A DNA stretch of 64,000 bases from Xylaria sp. FL1777. Lineage: Eukaryota > Ascomycota > Sordariomycetes > Xylariales > Xylariaceae. Below are positions 33,113-46,900 of the stretch, in pieces. How positions within the stretch are numbered: the first letter of the stretch is position 1; the number at the start of each line of letters is the position of its first letter. The DNA lies in the NCBI GenBank assembly GCA_022578965.1, contig MU400679.1:26589-90588 (forward strand), given 5' to 3'. A program made the position numbers and the translations under genes. Below the pieces are notes generated by a model. The model did not search any database, was not told the origin of the DNA, and saw nothing but the letters and a program-made list of their open reading frames with translations.

Positions 33113-36100
33113 CTAATTAATAGTTATATTTGCACTTTTAACTTACTTGCAATAAACTATAAATTAACTAAAGTAATAACGGAGTTATATAATATATTTT
33201 TATTTTAATTTATTAAAAAGAAATTTGTTTTTTGTATTACGCTTGTTTTTCTTTTAACATATAAACATATTGTTTAGTCTATTTTCTTTAATTAGCTAAA
33301 GTAAGCATATATAAAGAAAAAAAAAAGAAGATTTAATTTATTTACGTATAAAAACCAGACTTTTAACCTATTTATTAGTACTAAAAACAAAATAGAAAAA
33401 ATAGCAAGTAATTTTACTACTTTTTTAACTATATTGCTATATAAACACTAAGCAATATATTAATTATACTGCTATATAAAAGCAAAACAGCAATTTATAT
33501 AATCTAAATATAGAATTAAATATACTATATAATTTAATTAAATCTACTATATTTTAAAAAAACAAATAACTACTTATAACACTTTTAAAGTTAAAGCTAG
33601 TTATTTTTACGTATAAAAATTTAGCTAAAAACGTTTTAATAAACATATAACAAATAAATACTTAAATTAATTTTAAAATATAAAGCTAAAAAATTAATTT
33701 TAGCTATATAACTAAAATTAAGCTAAATATTAAGCTAGCATTTTATTATGCTAATTATTTATATTTTTATAAACTACTAAACTACTTTTAAGAAAAATTT
33801 GCTAAAACTTTTAAAGAATAAATAAAAAGTTATTTCTAAAAAATTTATTAAAGCATATAAAGCGCTTTGCTTAAAAACCTTAAGTTAAAAAAAATCTACT
33901 TAACATTAAAAATAACTATAATCTAAAAGCTTATAAAAATAACCTACAAAAACTTTATAATTAAAAAATTAAAAGAACTACTAAATATTTATTATATAAT
34001 AACTATTTAACTATTAGTAATATTTTTAATACTAAGCTAATAGCTAAATACCTTTTTATATAATAGTTAAAACTCTTTAAACTATTTATATACTAAATTA
34101 CCTCTTAAAAACCTAAGTTTTAACGTATAATTTTAAACGTAATAATATAAACACTAACTGCAATTAATTTAGCTAAGTATTAAATACTAAAATTTTTTTA
34201 AGCTATTTAATCTTTATATAACAAAAGCAAACTATAAACTAATTTTTTAACTAATATATAAATATTTTATTTAGCATTATTTACTATAAATGCTAAAGCA
34301 AAAAACATATATTTATATAATACTAAATTTAATTATTAAAAATACGTTTTTTAACTTATTTTTAATAAAGTTTATATAAAACAAATTTATACTTTTTAAT
34401 AAATATATTGCTTTTTAAAAGAGCTAAAACTTAAGCTAAAACTATATAAGCAAGCTATATAATTTATTATATAATAAAGCTTGTTTATTTATTATTGCTT
34501 ACTAATAAATTAAAATTACAAAAAACTAATATTACGCTATATTTTTATATATTTTAAAAAATTATACAAAGAACTTTTTTATTAATTATATTAGTTTAAA
34601 CAAAACGTAAAGTAAAATATACTATATAATAAATACTTATTTTAATACTAATATAAATTATAGCTAATATTAAGCTAACTAAACTACAGTTTTTTTTGTA
34701 TAAATAAAAAAAAAAAACCTAAACTTAGCTTTGTATGAAATACTTAAATTAATGCTTAATAAGCTTAAAAAAGCATAGCAAACGTTTAATGCTAACTATT
34801 AAAGCAAAATTTAATTAAGTATAAACGTTATATAAGCATATTAAAATATATTAAAGTTAGCTATAGTATTAATTTTTTAAAAACTTATATATAAAAGATT
34901 TTTTGCTAACTTATAAGCATGTTTATATATAATATTAAATAGTATAATAAAAACCTTTATATAAAAAAATAATAAGTTATACTTTATAAACTAAAAATAT
35001 AACTATAGCTATATAAAAAACTAACAACTTAAATTTATACTAAGGTTATTAAGTTAACTAATTAAATAGCTAAGCTATTTTTAAAGCTATAACTAAAAAA
35101 ACTAAAACTTTTATATAAATAAAAAATGCTTTATTTATTAAAAAAAAAGCTGCTAGTTAACGTGCTATACCTTTTAAGAAAAAGCTTGTGCAAAAAACAT
35201 ATTTTTTAATTCGCATAAAATAATTTATAACTAAAAACTTATTTTAAAAGAATTTTCTTTATATATAACAAAATGCAAAAAATATCTAAAGTTAAACAAC
35301 AGTACTAAAAATATTAATAAGAAATTTAATAACTAAACTACTTAGTATTTAATAAATAGCACATTTTTTTATTATATAACAAAAGAAAATATTTAAAACT
35401 ATAAAACAATAGTGCTATATAATTAGTTTATATTAAGCAATTATTATTGTATAAATTACTAAAATAAACTTTAAAATATTAGTGCTTTTAATTATTTAAT
35501 AGTAAAAAAAGCTTAATTAAAAGCATATTTTTAAATATATTTTTATATAAAAGTTAGTTAAACTTTAAGTAGTACTTATATTTATTTTAACAAAAGTAAT
35601 ACTATAAGTACTATAAGTATTATATAAATAAAAAACGCTGTTAATATAACTATATACTATATTTTAAATATTTTTATTTTTTTTTTATTTTTATTAAAAA
35701 ATGCTAACTGTTTAAAAGCATACTTTAATAATATAAAAAATATTATTATATAATAAAACAAAAAAACTATTTTTGTTATATAAAAATAAAAACATTTGTT
35801 TTTTAATATTAGCTTATATAAAGCAAGTTTATACTTTATAAAAATAAAACTTTAAAAGCTTTATAAACGCTTTAAATACTTTTATATAAAAAAACTATAT
35901 AATATACTTAATTATATAAGCTATAATATTAATTGCTTTACTTTAAAAAAAATCTAGAAATTTTATTATTATTGCTAGTTATATAACTAAGCACTTTATT
36001 GTTTTAAATTTATAATTAAAAATAACTATAACTTTAATTATAAAGTTATAATTAATGCTATATAAATAAATAATAAGCAGGTTTTATATATAATTAATGC

Positions 36101-36399
36101 AGTTATATTGTTTTAAGCAGCTATATTTTTAAAATTTATGTTTGTATAAAATGCTTAAAAAGCTTTATATAAATGCTAAATTAATATATACTAAAGACTT
36201 TTAAACTATGTTATATATAATTTTAGTATAAACTTTTTATTTAAAGAATTTTAAAACTAAGCTAAAATTATAAGTATAAAATGCTAAAAAATGCTTATTA
36301 AAGCTTATTAAGCTATTAATAAAATAAAAAAAGCATATAAACTTTTTTGTTATATGTATAATATACTAAAAGCCAAATTAAGTTATTATATAAAAAATG

Positions 36400-36830
36400 A
36401 ATTAATTTTATAAATAGCAATTAAAGCTTTAAATAATATTATAAAACTTAATAACTTAGTTTTAATGCTTTTTATATTTAAGGCATATTTAAAAATTAAT
36501 TAAAACTTTTTTTTTTTATTAAATATTATATAAAAAGCTAAAGCAGTTAAAAAAGCTATAAAAATGCTTTATAAAAAATAAGCAAAAGTTAAAATTAGCT
36601 ATATAATTTATAAACGTAATAAGTTAGCTTTATATAAAGTATTATCTTTATTTTTACGTAGTAAAGTCTTTATATAGCATAAAAAGCAAAGCTAAAAAAA
36701 ACTATACAAAATATAGTTAATTAAAAAACCTAATATAATTATTAATTTTATAAACAGCTTAATTTGCTTTAACTAAACATAAGTTAAGCTATATTACTAT
36801 ATAACTAAATATACTTTAGCAAATAATAAA
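36400..36830 (+). pseudogene. Cop2 integrase C-terminal remnant
   Basis: The plus-strand frame reads VLSLFLRSKVFI-stop-HKK, then LYKI and, further on, VKLYYYITKYTLANN. This follows the fungal copia pattern L-PL-S-VLVW...GPYK...VKPYY, in which the Trp is now TAG. Its position upstream of reverse transcriptase supports Ty1/copia. Confidence 0.75.
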
Positions 36831-37019
36831 AAAAAAATATAATTGCTATAAAACTAGCTATAAAACTAGCTGTACAAAAAAAACGCAAAAAACCTAAAAA
36901 AGCTAAGAACTTTTTTATAACGTTTGTATAAAACATTAATAACTTGTTTTTAACTTTAAAAAAGAAACAAAACTATGCTTTAGTAATAAAGTTATATAAA
37001 AATAGCATTATTAGCACTT

Positions 37020-37720
37020 TTAGCGCTTTATTTAAAGAATTAAACGCTATAAAAATTAATAACCTTGTTATATAAAATGTTTTTTAGTTTATAAAATATA
37101 ATCTAAACAAACATAATAATACTTAAATTTTCAAGTTTTGCTTTATATAAAAAATCAAAAAAAAAACAATTAAGCTATACAAAAAGTCTAAATTAATTAT
37201 GTAAAACTATAACAATATAAAAAAAAAATTGTATTAACTTAATTACTAATAACTTAGCAAATAAGCTAATAGCTATTATTAGCTTTAAGCTTTTTGCTAA
37301 TTTAAAACTTTAACGCTTTAAGCAAGCTTTAAAATATTACGTAAGCGTATATATAATTAAAAAACAAGCTTGCATAAAAGATTTTTATATAATTACTTTT
37401 TAAACTTGTTTTAAAGTATTTTAAAAAAATAATTATATAAATTATATAACTATTATATAGCTTAGCTAAATTAAAGCTAGATTAATTTAAAACTTACTAC
37501 TAATATTACTATAAAAAACTTAGTATAGTAGTTTTTATATATAACTTATATTTATTGTTTATATTAAAACTTTTATATAAATTTAGTATTATAAGTTTAT
37601 AAATAAACAATACGTTTAGTTTTACTATATTTAAATTTTTAGCAAAAAAAAAACGTAAGTTATATAAAGCAAAGTTTTATATAAAGCTAAAAAAAACTTT
37701 ATAACAAAATTACCTTATTA
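37020..37720 (+). pseudogene. Cop2 reverse transcriptase remnant
   Basis: The frame begins near FKELNAI. It shows IFKFCFI...KSKLIM-stop-NYNN from 37127, matching the fungal copia segment RIF-SRFV...KSRLV-Q-YND. It then shows L-stop-INNTF at 37597-37617, which corresponds to LQTDDTF. The two catalytic Asp codons are Asn, as in the gypsy copies. Confidence 0.85.
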
Positions 37721-37929
37721 AATTTAATAGTAATTAAGTTATTTTTTTGTATAAAAAAATATAATACTTATATAAAAAAGCTAAACAAACTAATTAGCCT
37801 TAATTAACTTTTGTACAAAAAATGCTATATAGCAATATGTTTTTTAACGTATATATAGCGCTTATATAAATAACATTTGCTAATTAAAGGCTATATATAA
37901 CTTTGTAGCTACTGCTTAAATAACTAACT

Positions 37930-38115
37930 TAGCATTAATAAATATTAAAAATTTAAACTATAAGGTTAAATAATAAATAAATAATTATAACTATAGATTA
38001 ACGTTTATACTTTTAAATTTAAGCTATATAAAACTATTTATTTTTATAAGTGGTTTATTTATAAATAACACTAATATAACTTTATAACTTAGATTTATTA
38101 TTATACTTGCAATAA
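37930..38115 (+). pseudogene. Cop2 RNase H remnant
   Basis: The frame reads ALINIKNLNYKVK, then YRLTFILLNLSYIKLFIFI-GLFINN and LRFIIILA. This resembles the copia RNase H start (ALNKRL-WQ, KLFVFVDGSFANN, QLGF). The Asp of the DGSF-like motif is not intact. Confidence 0.7.
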
Positions 38116-39339
38116 AGCACTATATAAAAAAAAACCTAGCTTTTAAAATTAAAAAAAACATTATACTTTAAAACTTTAGTAAATATAAGCAAATAACGCA
38201 AAATATACTAGCTAATAAATTATATAGCATAATAAATAGCTTTAATAATACTATAGCTTTTTATATAACGTTTTAAAAAATTATAGCTATATTAAAAATA
38301 CTTTTAATTTTTGCTATATTATATTTAAACTTAAAATTGTTATATAACTGTTTAATAAAGCTAAAAACTACTTAAAAAAAACGCTTTATAATTAATATTA
38401 TGTTACTTAAAAAGTTGTATAAAAAAAGAAAAATCTTTAAAGTATAATAAATTAATAGCAAAAATAATCTAGCTAATACGTTTATAAAAAAAACACTAAA
38501 CCAAGCGTTAAAAACCTTAATATTTATAAACTAGCTAACTATACAAATAAAAGCATTCGTAAAAAAAAAATAAAAATAACTTTTATACAAACAAATTAAA
38601 AAAAAAAAGTTAAAAAAATACTTTTGTATAAAAATCGTTATAATAATTATACAATAAGTAAAAAAGCAATAAGCAAATATATTTAACTTTAAAAAAAACA
38701 CTAAAAACTTATAAGCTATTATAAATCTTATATTTCTTTTTATATAACTATTTTTTAAGCTATATATAAGTGCTTAATATTTTTTTTTACTTTTTTTATT
38801 AAACTACTATATAACACTTAATTTTTTTTTATTTATTTAAGTATAATAATTGTAATAAGCATTATATAATTGCTAAACATATATAGTATATATATTACTT
38901 TAGAATTTTACTACCTGTTAGCAACTCTAAAATAAAAAGCTTTTATAGTTTATATAAGCATTTTAGCTGCATAAAGCAACTATAATGCTATATAACTAAA
39001 TAAATACTATATAAAAATAGCTTTTATAACAAATTATTTAAGCTATAATAAAGGCAATTAAAACATTATGCAAAATTTAAACTTTAATATTAACTAAAAG
39101 CATTAATATAACTTAAAACTTGTTATTTTTTATATAATAAACAATTATTAGCAAATTACTTAAACAATAAGCTATATAAAAAAAAACAAATATATATATT
39201 TATATATAATAACTAAAAAAACAATTAATTGCTAAAATTACTAGTTAGTAATTATATAACATTATAACTACTATTTTAGTTTATAACATAAAGCTAGCAA
39301 TTATTAATGTTATATTATAATAAAGCAGCTATTATATAA

Positions 39340-39371
39340 ATATATATATATATATATATAAGTATATATAT
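39340..39371. repeat. (TA)n microsatellite
   Basis: Near-continuous TA dinucleotides with one or two interruptions, inside the Cop2 3' internal region. Confidence 0.85.
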
Positions 39372-39911
39372 AAAAATAACTAAGTATAAAGCTATTATAA
39401 GTATATATATATGCATATAAAACAGCTAATAACAAAATAAGCAACTATACAAAATAAAAAGTTTAAAAATGTAAAAGTAATAAAAAGCACTATAAAATTT
39501 AAGCTTTTTTTATAAATAAAGCCTAGCTTTTATACTTTAATATATTACTAAACTTACTGCTATATAAAAAAAAAACCTTTAATTAACCTTAGTATAAATT
39601 ACTTACTATTAATACTTTACTTTATACTATTAGCTAATATTAGTTAGTTATATAATAATAAAAATAAAGAACTTTAATTATGCTAGCAATAATTAAACTG
39701 CATAAAAGTTTAAATGCTTTACTTAAAAAGTAACTACTTTTAAACTTAAGCTTTATATAACTATAAAGTTTAAAAAAAGCAAACATATAAATAACCTTTT
39801 TTTTACAAGAACTAAAGTATTAAATGTTTAACTTTTTATAAAACTATTTTTTTTTATTTCTTTTAAATAGCATTATATAAAAGGAATTACAACTAAAAAA
39901 AAAGTAGCTAG

Positions 39912-40198
39912 TATTAAAATAACTAGTTATTAGTTGTAACTTCTATATATAGTACGTACAATAAGTTTTGCATAAAAACCACTTTGTGTAAAAGCTATTG
40001 CATAAACCGAAGTAATTTTAGTGTTAGCTTAACTTGTATGCTAGCAAAGTTTTTACATATAAAAAAGAACTTTTGCTTTATATAAACCTTTTTTTCTTTT
40101 AAACATATAAAATATAAATAGCTTACAATATAAAGATTATTGTACTTTGTTTTAGCATATATATATTAAACGTACGATCATATAAAGCTTATTTAATA
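39912..40198 (+). repeat. Cop2 3' LTR
   Basis: 287 bp, tattaaaataac to ttatttaata. Both terminal dinucleotides have been changed by transitions (TG to TA, CA to TA). Followed directly by attat. Confidence 0.92.
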
Positions 40199-40934
40199 AT
40201 TATGCTATATTTTTATATATTTTAAAAAGCTATATAAAAAACTTTTTTATTAATTATATTAGTTTAAATAAAACATAAAATAAAATATATTATATAATAA
40301 ATACTTATTTTAATACTAATATAAATTATTGCTAATATTAAGCTAACTAAACAATAGTTTTTTTTATATTAATAAAAAAAAAGACTTAAATTTAGTTTTA
40401 TATAAAATATTTAAATTAATGTTTAATAAGCTTAAAAAAGCATAATAAACGTTTAATATTAGCTATTAAAGCAAAATTTAACTAAGTATAAACATTATAT
40501 AAATATATTAAAGCGTACTAAAATTAACTATAATGTTAATTTTTTAAAAACTTATATATAAAAGATTTTTTATTAACTTATAAACATACTTATATATAAT
40601 ATTAAATAATATAACAAAAGTTTTTATATAAAAAAATAATAAGTTTTATTTTATAAACTAAAAATATAACTATAGTTATATAAAAAATTAATAATTTAAA
40701 TTTATATTAAAGTTATTAAATTAACTAATTAAATAGCTAAGTTATTTTTAAAGCTATAACTAAAAAAACTAAAACTTTTATATAAATAAAAAATGCTTTA
40801 TTTGCTAAAAAAAAAGCTACTAGTTAACACGCTACACTTTTTAAAAAAAAGCTTATATAAAAAACATGTTTTTTAATTTACATAAAATAATTTATAGCTA
40901 AAAATTTACTTTAAAAAAATTCTCTTTATATATA
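40199..40934 (+). mobile_element. Cop1 internal segment 3 (Ty1/copia)
   Basis: Continues Cop1 after Cop2, aligning with Cop2 34531-35267. It is interrupted by insertion N at the ctttatatata site. Confidence 0.85.
40924..40934. repeat. 11-bp target-site duplication of insertion N (left copy; right copy 48065-48075)
   Basis: ctttatatata occurs at 40924-40934 and 48065-48075. The uninterrupted equivalent is at 35257-35267 in Cop2. Two further bases to the left match except for one C/T difference. Confidence 0.75.
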
Positions 40935-43900
40935 TATTGTATTACTTAAGCTAACGGCCTATTAGTTATACCGGTTTTTATTTTTTATATATACAGGTAA
41001 AAACTGTGCTTATGGGTTAAAAGTAAGCTATAAATAACTTACTTTTTTTTTAGTAGCTAAGTAAAAACATTTTATATTTATTCTTAGGTTACACTAGTTT
41101 TGTTATAATTTTATTAAGTGCTTTACTTTTTACTTTTTTGCTTTTAGGTTGTTTACTTATTTGCATTATGCTATTAATTAGGTATATGCATTTTTACGTA
41201 GTTATTTTGTAGTTTTTTTTTTTTTGTATTTTTTTTGCTTTGTAGTTTGCTTGCTTTAGTATTACTGCTTGCTTTGTGCTGCTTGCAGTAGTTTTTTTAG
41301 TTTTAGCACTTACTTAGCTAAATATGCTGCTTTTTTTTTTTAGTTTTTTTTTAAACCTTTTTTTATTGTATTGCTAATATATTATAGTTTGTTTGCTTTA
41401 GTATTACTGCTAGCTTTTTGCTATATTAGTTTTTTTATAACTAAGTTATAACTAAGTTATAAGCAAAGTTAATTGCTTATTATTTTTTAGTTTACTTTTT
41501 GCATATTTATTTTTTAAGCTGCTTTTATGCTTTTTGCAGTAAGCTTACTAAATAAGCATAGCTTATAAATAGCTTATATATTAAGCAATATAAAGTAGCA
41601 ATAAGTAGTAAATTACTTTACTTAGCTACTTATGCTAATTTTTTTTTTTTTTAATTATTAATTTTATTACTTTTATTATTATTATTATTATATGCTTAGC
41701 TTACGCCTGCTTTAGTATATTAAAGTGCTTAGTTTATAATATAATTAGTTATTAATGCGTTATAGTTATATAAAAATTTACTTTGCTATAATTACTATAC
41801 TTTTTGTAGTACGTATTTATAACTAGCTTAGCTTAAATATATATACTAATTAGTATTAAGCTTACATATTTAAAGTTATAAGTTATTTTGCTGCGGTTTT
41901 TATTAGTTATTTAATTTATAGTATTAAATAAAGTAGCTAATAGCTTGCTATTATGTAGTTTAAGCTTTTATAACTGCTTATTATTATGCTTTTTTACTAT
42001 AATGCTAATTCTTAAAATAAAAATAAATGCTTTAGTGCTTTACGCTAAAGTATTACTAACAGCTTTAAAATTTATATTTATTAAGCACGCTAAAATGTTT
42101 AAGCTATATTGCTATTATATTGTTTATATTATAATAATATATTATGCATTTTTTATTGCTATTTTTTTTATGCTAATTATATAAAAACATTAATAACTTT
42201 TGTGTTTATAATATTACTAGCAAGTTTGCTAAGTGCTTACAATGCAAAAAAAGCAAAATAAGCGCTAAAAGTAGCAGTTATAGTTCTATAAATACTTTTA
42301 ACTATATTAATATTTATACGTTTTTAAGCTTTACTTTATGCTTATTTTAACTGTTAGAATTCTTTTAATTTTAAGTATTGCTAATAATTCTTTAGCTTAA
42401 AAAAGTTAATAAAAAACTTTAATTGTTTATTAAAATTTGTATAGCTGCGCGCTATTTTTATATTAATAAAAATATTTAAGCTACACTTATAGCTAGTATG
42501 CAACTTTAAGTTGCAATTAAAAAAGCAAAAAAAGCTGCAGTAAATAAAAAAGCTAGAAGTTTTATATAAATAAACTAGTTAAAAAGTATTTATATAACCT
42601 TTAAAAGTTAGCATTGTTATATATTTAGTAGTTAAAAGTTTTAGTAGAATTTTAGTGTTTAATGCTTAATAAAATTGCTTAATTGCTTTGCTTTTTTATA
42701 ATATATACTTTTTAATTTTTGTAGTTTTATATTTATAATTTTATATTGCTGTTTTTAGTATTTTATTGTATTATGCCTTACTTTAAAGTTTATAAATGTA
42801 AGCTTATAATAAGTAGTTTTTTTAAAACTATAAGTAATAAACAGCTTTATAATAGCTGCTTTAGCTTTTGTTTTATAGTTATAATAAACTTTTTTTAGCT
42901 TAAAAAAAAGCTAGTATTAATGTTTAGCTATTTTTGCTTTATGTTTAAAAGCTTTTGTTTTTATATTTTTGCAGCTGCTTATAACTTAATTAATTTTTTA
43001 GCTATGTTATAATAGCTAAGCTTTTTTATATTTAGAACTTATTTAGCTATTTTATATGCTTTTTTTAAGTTGCGTAATAATTAGTAGCTTAGTTAAAAAT
43101 TTGTTTGCTTTTTTAATGTGCTGCAAATATTATTATATTTAAAGCACTAGTTTAAAAAGTGCAGCAATAACTTTTTAGCTTAACTGCATTAGCATATTAA
43201 TAATTTATAGCTAAGTACTTTTTAAAACGCAAAGTATTCCTTTAAGCTAATTTTTTTTATATGTAGTTAAACTAATATAAAGCTTTTAACTTTATATAAG
43301 CTTTTATGTATATTAAGCTGCTTATTATATAAAAGCTAGTTAGCAGTAATTTATTTAAACCTTGTTTTTTTCTGTTTTTTAGTTTATTATTAAATATACT
43401 ACATATATATTAATTCTAGGTTTATTAATAGCTTGTTTTTTTTGTTGCTTTTATTGCTTTTTTAGTATATTTTATAGTTTAAAATTTCTAAAAGTTCGCT
43501 TTATGCTTTGCTAGCTTAAAGTATTTCTTTTTTATTATTGTTTAGCTATACTTTATAGCTTTAAACTTTTTTGTTACTAGTTAAGTTATATGCTACTAAA
43601 GCTAGCTTTTTAAACTACTTTTAAATATAATTTGCTATATTTATATTTTTAACTTTTCTTGCATATTTAATAGTTTTATAGTTTAGCTATAAGTTTAAAA
43701 AAAAAATTAGCAACTTTGTTTTAAAGTTAGTTATATAAACACTTTTATAAGCCTTAGTAATAATATATAAATACTTATTTTAAACTTGCTTAAGTGCTTT
43801 TAATAGCTTTTATTTTAGCTATTAGTTTTGTTTTGTTAATTTATATTATATTATTAACTTATATTTAATTATTGCTTATATTATTGCTATATATAAAAGT

Positions 43901-46900
43901 TTTGCTTAAATTATGCTTAGTTTTTATGCAAACTAAATTAAGTAGCTTATTAATAACGTTTGCTTTTTTAGCTTTTTATAAAGTATTTTATATTGCTTTT
44001 TTTAGTTTAAGCAGTAGTTTATTTATATGCTAAGCACTTTTGCTACTATTTTAAAGCATATTTTTTTTTAGCCCGCTTTTATTGTATGCTTAAAAGCCTT
44101 TTAGCTTAGTTTTATAAAGTAAACAAAGTAATATTTGCTTAAATTAAATTTAAATTTATATTTTTAGCTTTATTTTAAACAAACTTTATAAGCTTGTTTA
44201 AGTGCTTTATAAGCTGTTTTTATGTTTTTTTTAGCACTTAGTAAATTTGTATTATTTATAAAAATAATGCTTTAAAGCTTTTATATAAGCTATAGTTTAT
44301 TATATAGCAAAGCAGTATATAAGCAAAACAAAATCAGCAATAATAAAAATTTCTATAAAATACTTACTTTAATATATATTAAGTTTAATTTTTGTTTGTT
44401 AAAAAGTAAAATTATTATGTAGTCTGTTAAAAAGCTTTATATTTATTATATTGTTTACTTTAGAAAGCTTATTTTTTTAAGTATTTAATAAAGCTTTTTA
44501 TGCACTATTAAATTAAACGCTTTTATTATGTTTAAAAAAAGCATTAAAATTGCTTTGTTTATAGCTTACGTATAACGTACTACAAAAGTAATTAAATATA
44601 GCGTTATTTTTATAAACTATTATAACTTATTTTTTATTTGTTTAAAAAAAAGCAGTTTATATATTATAATAATATAAGTTAATTTTAAAGCTATTTTAGC
44701 TTTAATAAGCTTTTTTACTATGTTTAATAAAGCAATAAGCTACTAAAAGCTTAATAAGCTTTTATTTAGTTTATTTTTTAGAATAATTATTGTTTAAGCA
44801 TTTTAAAAGCATTTTAAGTAATAATTAATTTAAAAGCTAACTAATGTTATATTAACTATATGCTTAACAAAAAATCTATGCTTATTTTTACTGTTTTTAA
44901 GTAGCTATAAACTATATGCTTTTAAAAATGCGTTCGAAATTTTACTTAATTTTAATGTTTTTTAAGCTTTTATATAACTTAAAATTATTTGCATTTTATA
45001 GTAGTTTATGCTGTAGTAAAAAAAAAAAAAAGTTAAAAAAGCTAATAAAGTAGCTATATTTTTTAAGTTAATATTTAGTTCTAAAAAAAACTTTTTAGCA
45101 AAAACTTTTGCTTTATTTTTAAAAGTGCTTGCTATAATTACGTTTAAGCTATTATTATTACAAAAGTTTAGCAGTACTAGTTTTTTTAATGCTTATAAGC
45201 TTTTTGTTTATGTTTACTTTAAGGTTTTTTATATTATTTTAGCTTGTTTTGTTTTTATGCTTTTAGTTTTGCTTTTTTTTGTATTAAAGAAGTTATGTAG
45301 TTATTATTAAAAATAGCTTTTAAATGTTTTAACTTAAGCTTTTTTTTGTGCTTTGTTTGCTTTATGTTTATTTTAGTAAGCTTTTTTAGTTTAAACTTTT
45401 TGCTAATAAATATAAGTTTTTTTTTTTTTTTGTATTGCTTGCTTTACTTTTGCTATTTATTAGTTATATTATAGTTTGCTTTTTTTTTCGTTTAGTACTA
45501 TTTTATTTGCAATTTTATTTAAGCTATTAAATAGCTTTTTTATAGCTAAGTTTAAATGTTTAAAGTTTTTAGCGTTTATTAAATAAAAAATTGCTAAAAA
45601 AAAGCATGCTTTAATTTTTATTTGTTTTATATTAGTTAGCTTTTAGTTTTAGCTTAAGTTTTTTAAAAGTTTATTTAGTTTATTAAAGCTTTTTATTTAA
45701 TACTTAAATAGCTTATAATTATTTTTTATTATATTTAAGCTTAATATAAAAGCAGCTTTTAAGTTTATTAATACTTAAGCTAAGTTTATAATAATATTTA
45801 GTTTTCTTTAGTTAAAAAAAGTGCTTATATTTTTTAAAGTAATAAGCTTAAAATTTTAGTTTTATACTAATAATATAGCTTTTTTAGCTTTAGTATATAG
45901 CTTTAGTATATATATTTAATTTTAGTAATATAAGTTAAAATCCTTAAGTAATAAAGTCTTATTAGTAAGCTGCTTTTGTTTTAGTTTTATTAATAATATA
46001 AGCTATTTTTAAGCTATATAAAAAAAAAGAAAAAAAAAATAAATGCAATAAATATTAAAGTTTTTGTTCTTAAGGCCTAAAGTAATTATATATTAGTTCT
46101 TTATAGCTTTTATTTTTTTTACTTTTATTATTAAATTTATTAGTATAATTGCTTAAGGCCTGCTTTAGTTTTAATATTGCATAATGTTATATTTTAAGCT
46201 AGTTAAGCATATAACGTATAAAAAGTTACTAGTAGCTATTAATAGCTTGCAAATTATTAAAACGTTATATTTATTTCTTTTAAAAAGAATTTTTTTTATA
46301 ATTATATAACTTTTTCTAACGTTTTATTAAAGTATAAAATACTTGTTTATTATATGCTAGCAAAAGTTTTACCTTTATTACTACTTTTTTTTAATGCGTT
46401 TTTATTGCAGTTTAAAAGCAAAGTTAAGCTTTTTTTCTTTTATATTACTAAGTTTATAATTGCAAACTTTTTTATTATAATATTGCTTATGTTTTTAAAA
46501 AAGTTAAACTAAAATTAGTTTAAAATTATAATATGCTTAATTAAAAACTGTTTTTTTTTTTAGCTGTTGTTTTAATTTTTTAAGCTTAAAAGCTTGCTTA
46601 CTTTTTGCAGCTAAATTATTTTTACGTTTTTTGCTATTTTAAAAGCTAGCTGCTTTTAAAAACTAAACAGTACTACAATAAGTTTGTTTTAAAAAGCTAG
46701 TTTAGTTATTATATCTGTAATATAGTTAGCTACTTTATATATATATATATTTTTTGCTATGTTTTTTGCTTTTTAAGCGTATAAACATATTATAGCTTAT
46801 GTAAAATGTTTGCTATTATACTGCTTATATTTAGCTAAGCTATTTGTAGCTTATATTAAACATATGTTCTTTTTGTTATTAATATATTATAAAAATGCAC

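Larger units (their letters stand above)
33113..39911 (+). pseudogene. Cop2 internal region, degenerate gag-pol
   Basis: 6.8 kb between the LTRs. Recognisable parts on the plus strand are the integrase C-terminal part (about 36400-36830), reverse transcriptase (about 37020-37720) and RNase H (about 37930-38115). The gag and protease region (33113-35600) gives no clear motif by eye. The region 33489-35650 is represented a second time by the Cop1 fragments. TA-rich simple sequence occupies 39340-39412 near the 3' end. Confidence 0.88.
32826..40198 (+). mobile_element. Cop2, complete Ty1/copia retrotransposon (7373 bp)
   Basis: Two 287-bp direct LTRs (32826-33112 and 39912-40198) flank a 6.8-kb internal region. 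The TSD is attat (32821-32825 and 40199-40203). The target was Cop1: the same site is unoccupied in Cop2 itself at 34531-34535. The plus-strand internal keeps integrase before reverse transcriptase, the order that defines Ty1/copia. All frames are broken. Confidence 0.92.

Noticed and set aside
5905..34535. Tandem 1.7-kb direct repeat (5905-6578 plus 31779-32825, then 32826-34535)
   Set aside because: This is Cop1 followed by Cop2 inserted into it. Both begin with the same LTR and internal start, so no separate tandem repeat is needed.
41945..45310. Open frames at 41945-42184 and 45125-45310
   Set aside because: Short hydrophobic frames inside mutated insertion N, likely on the non-coding strand. 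They have no start context or domain.
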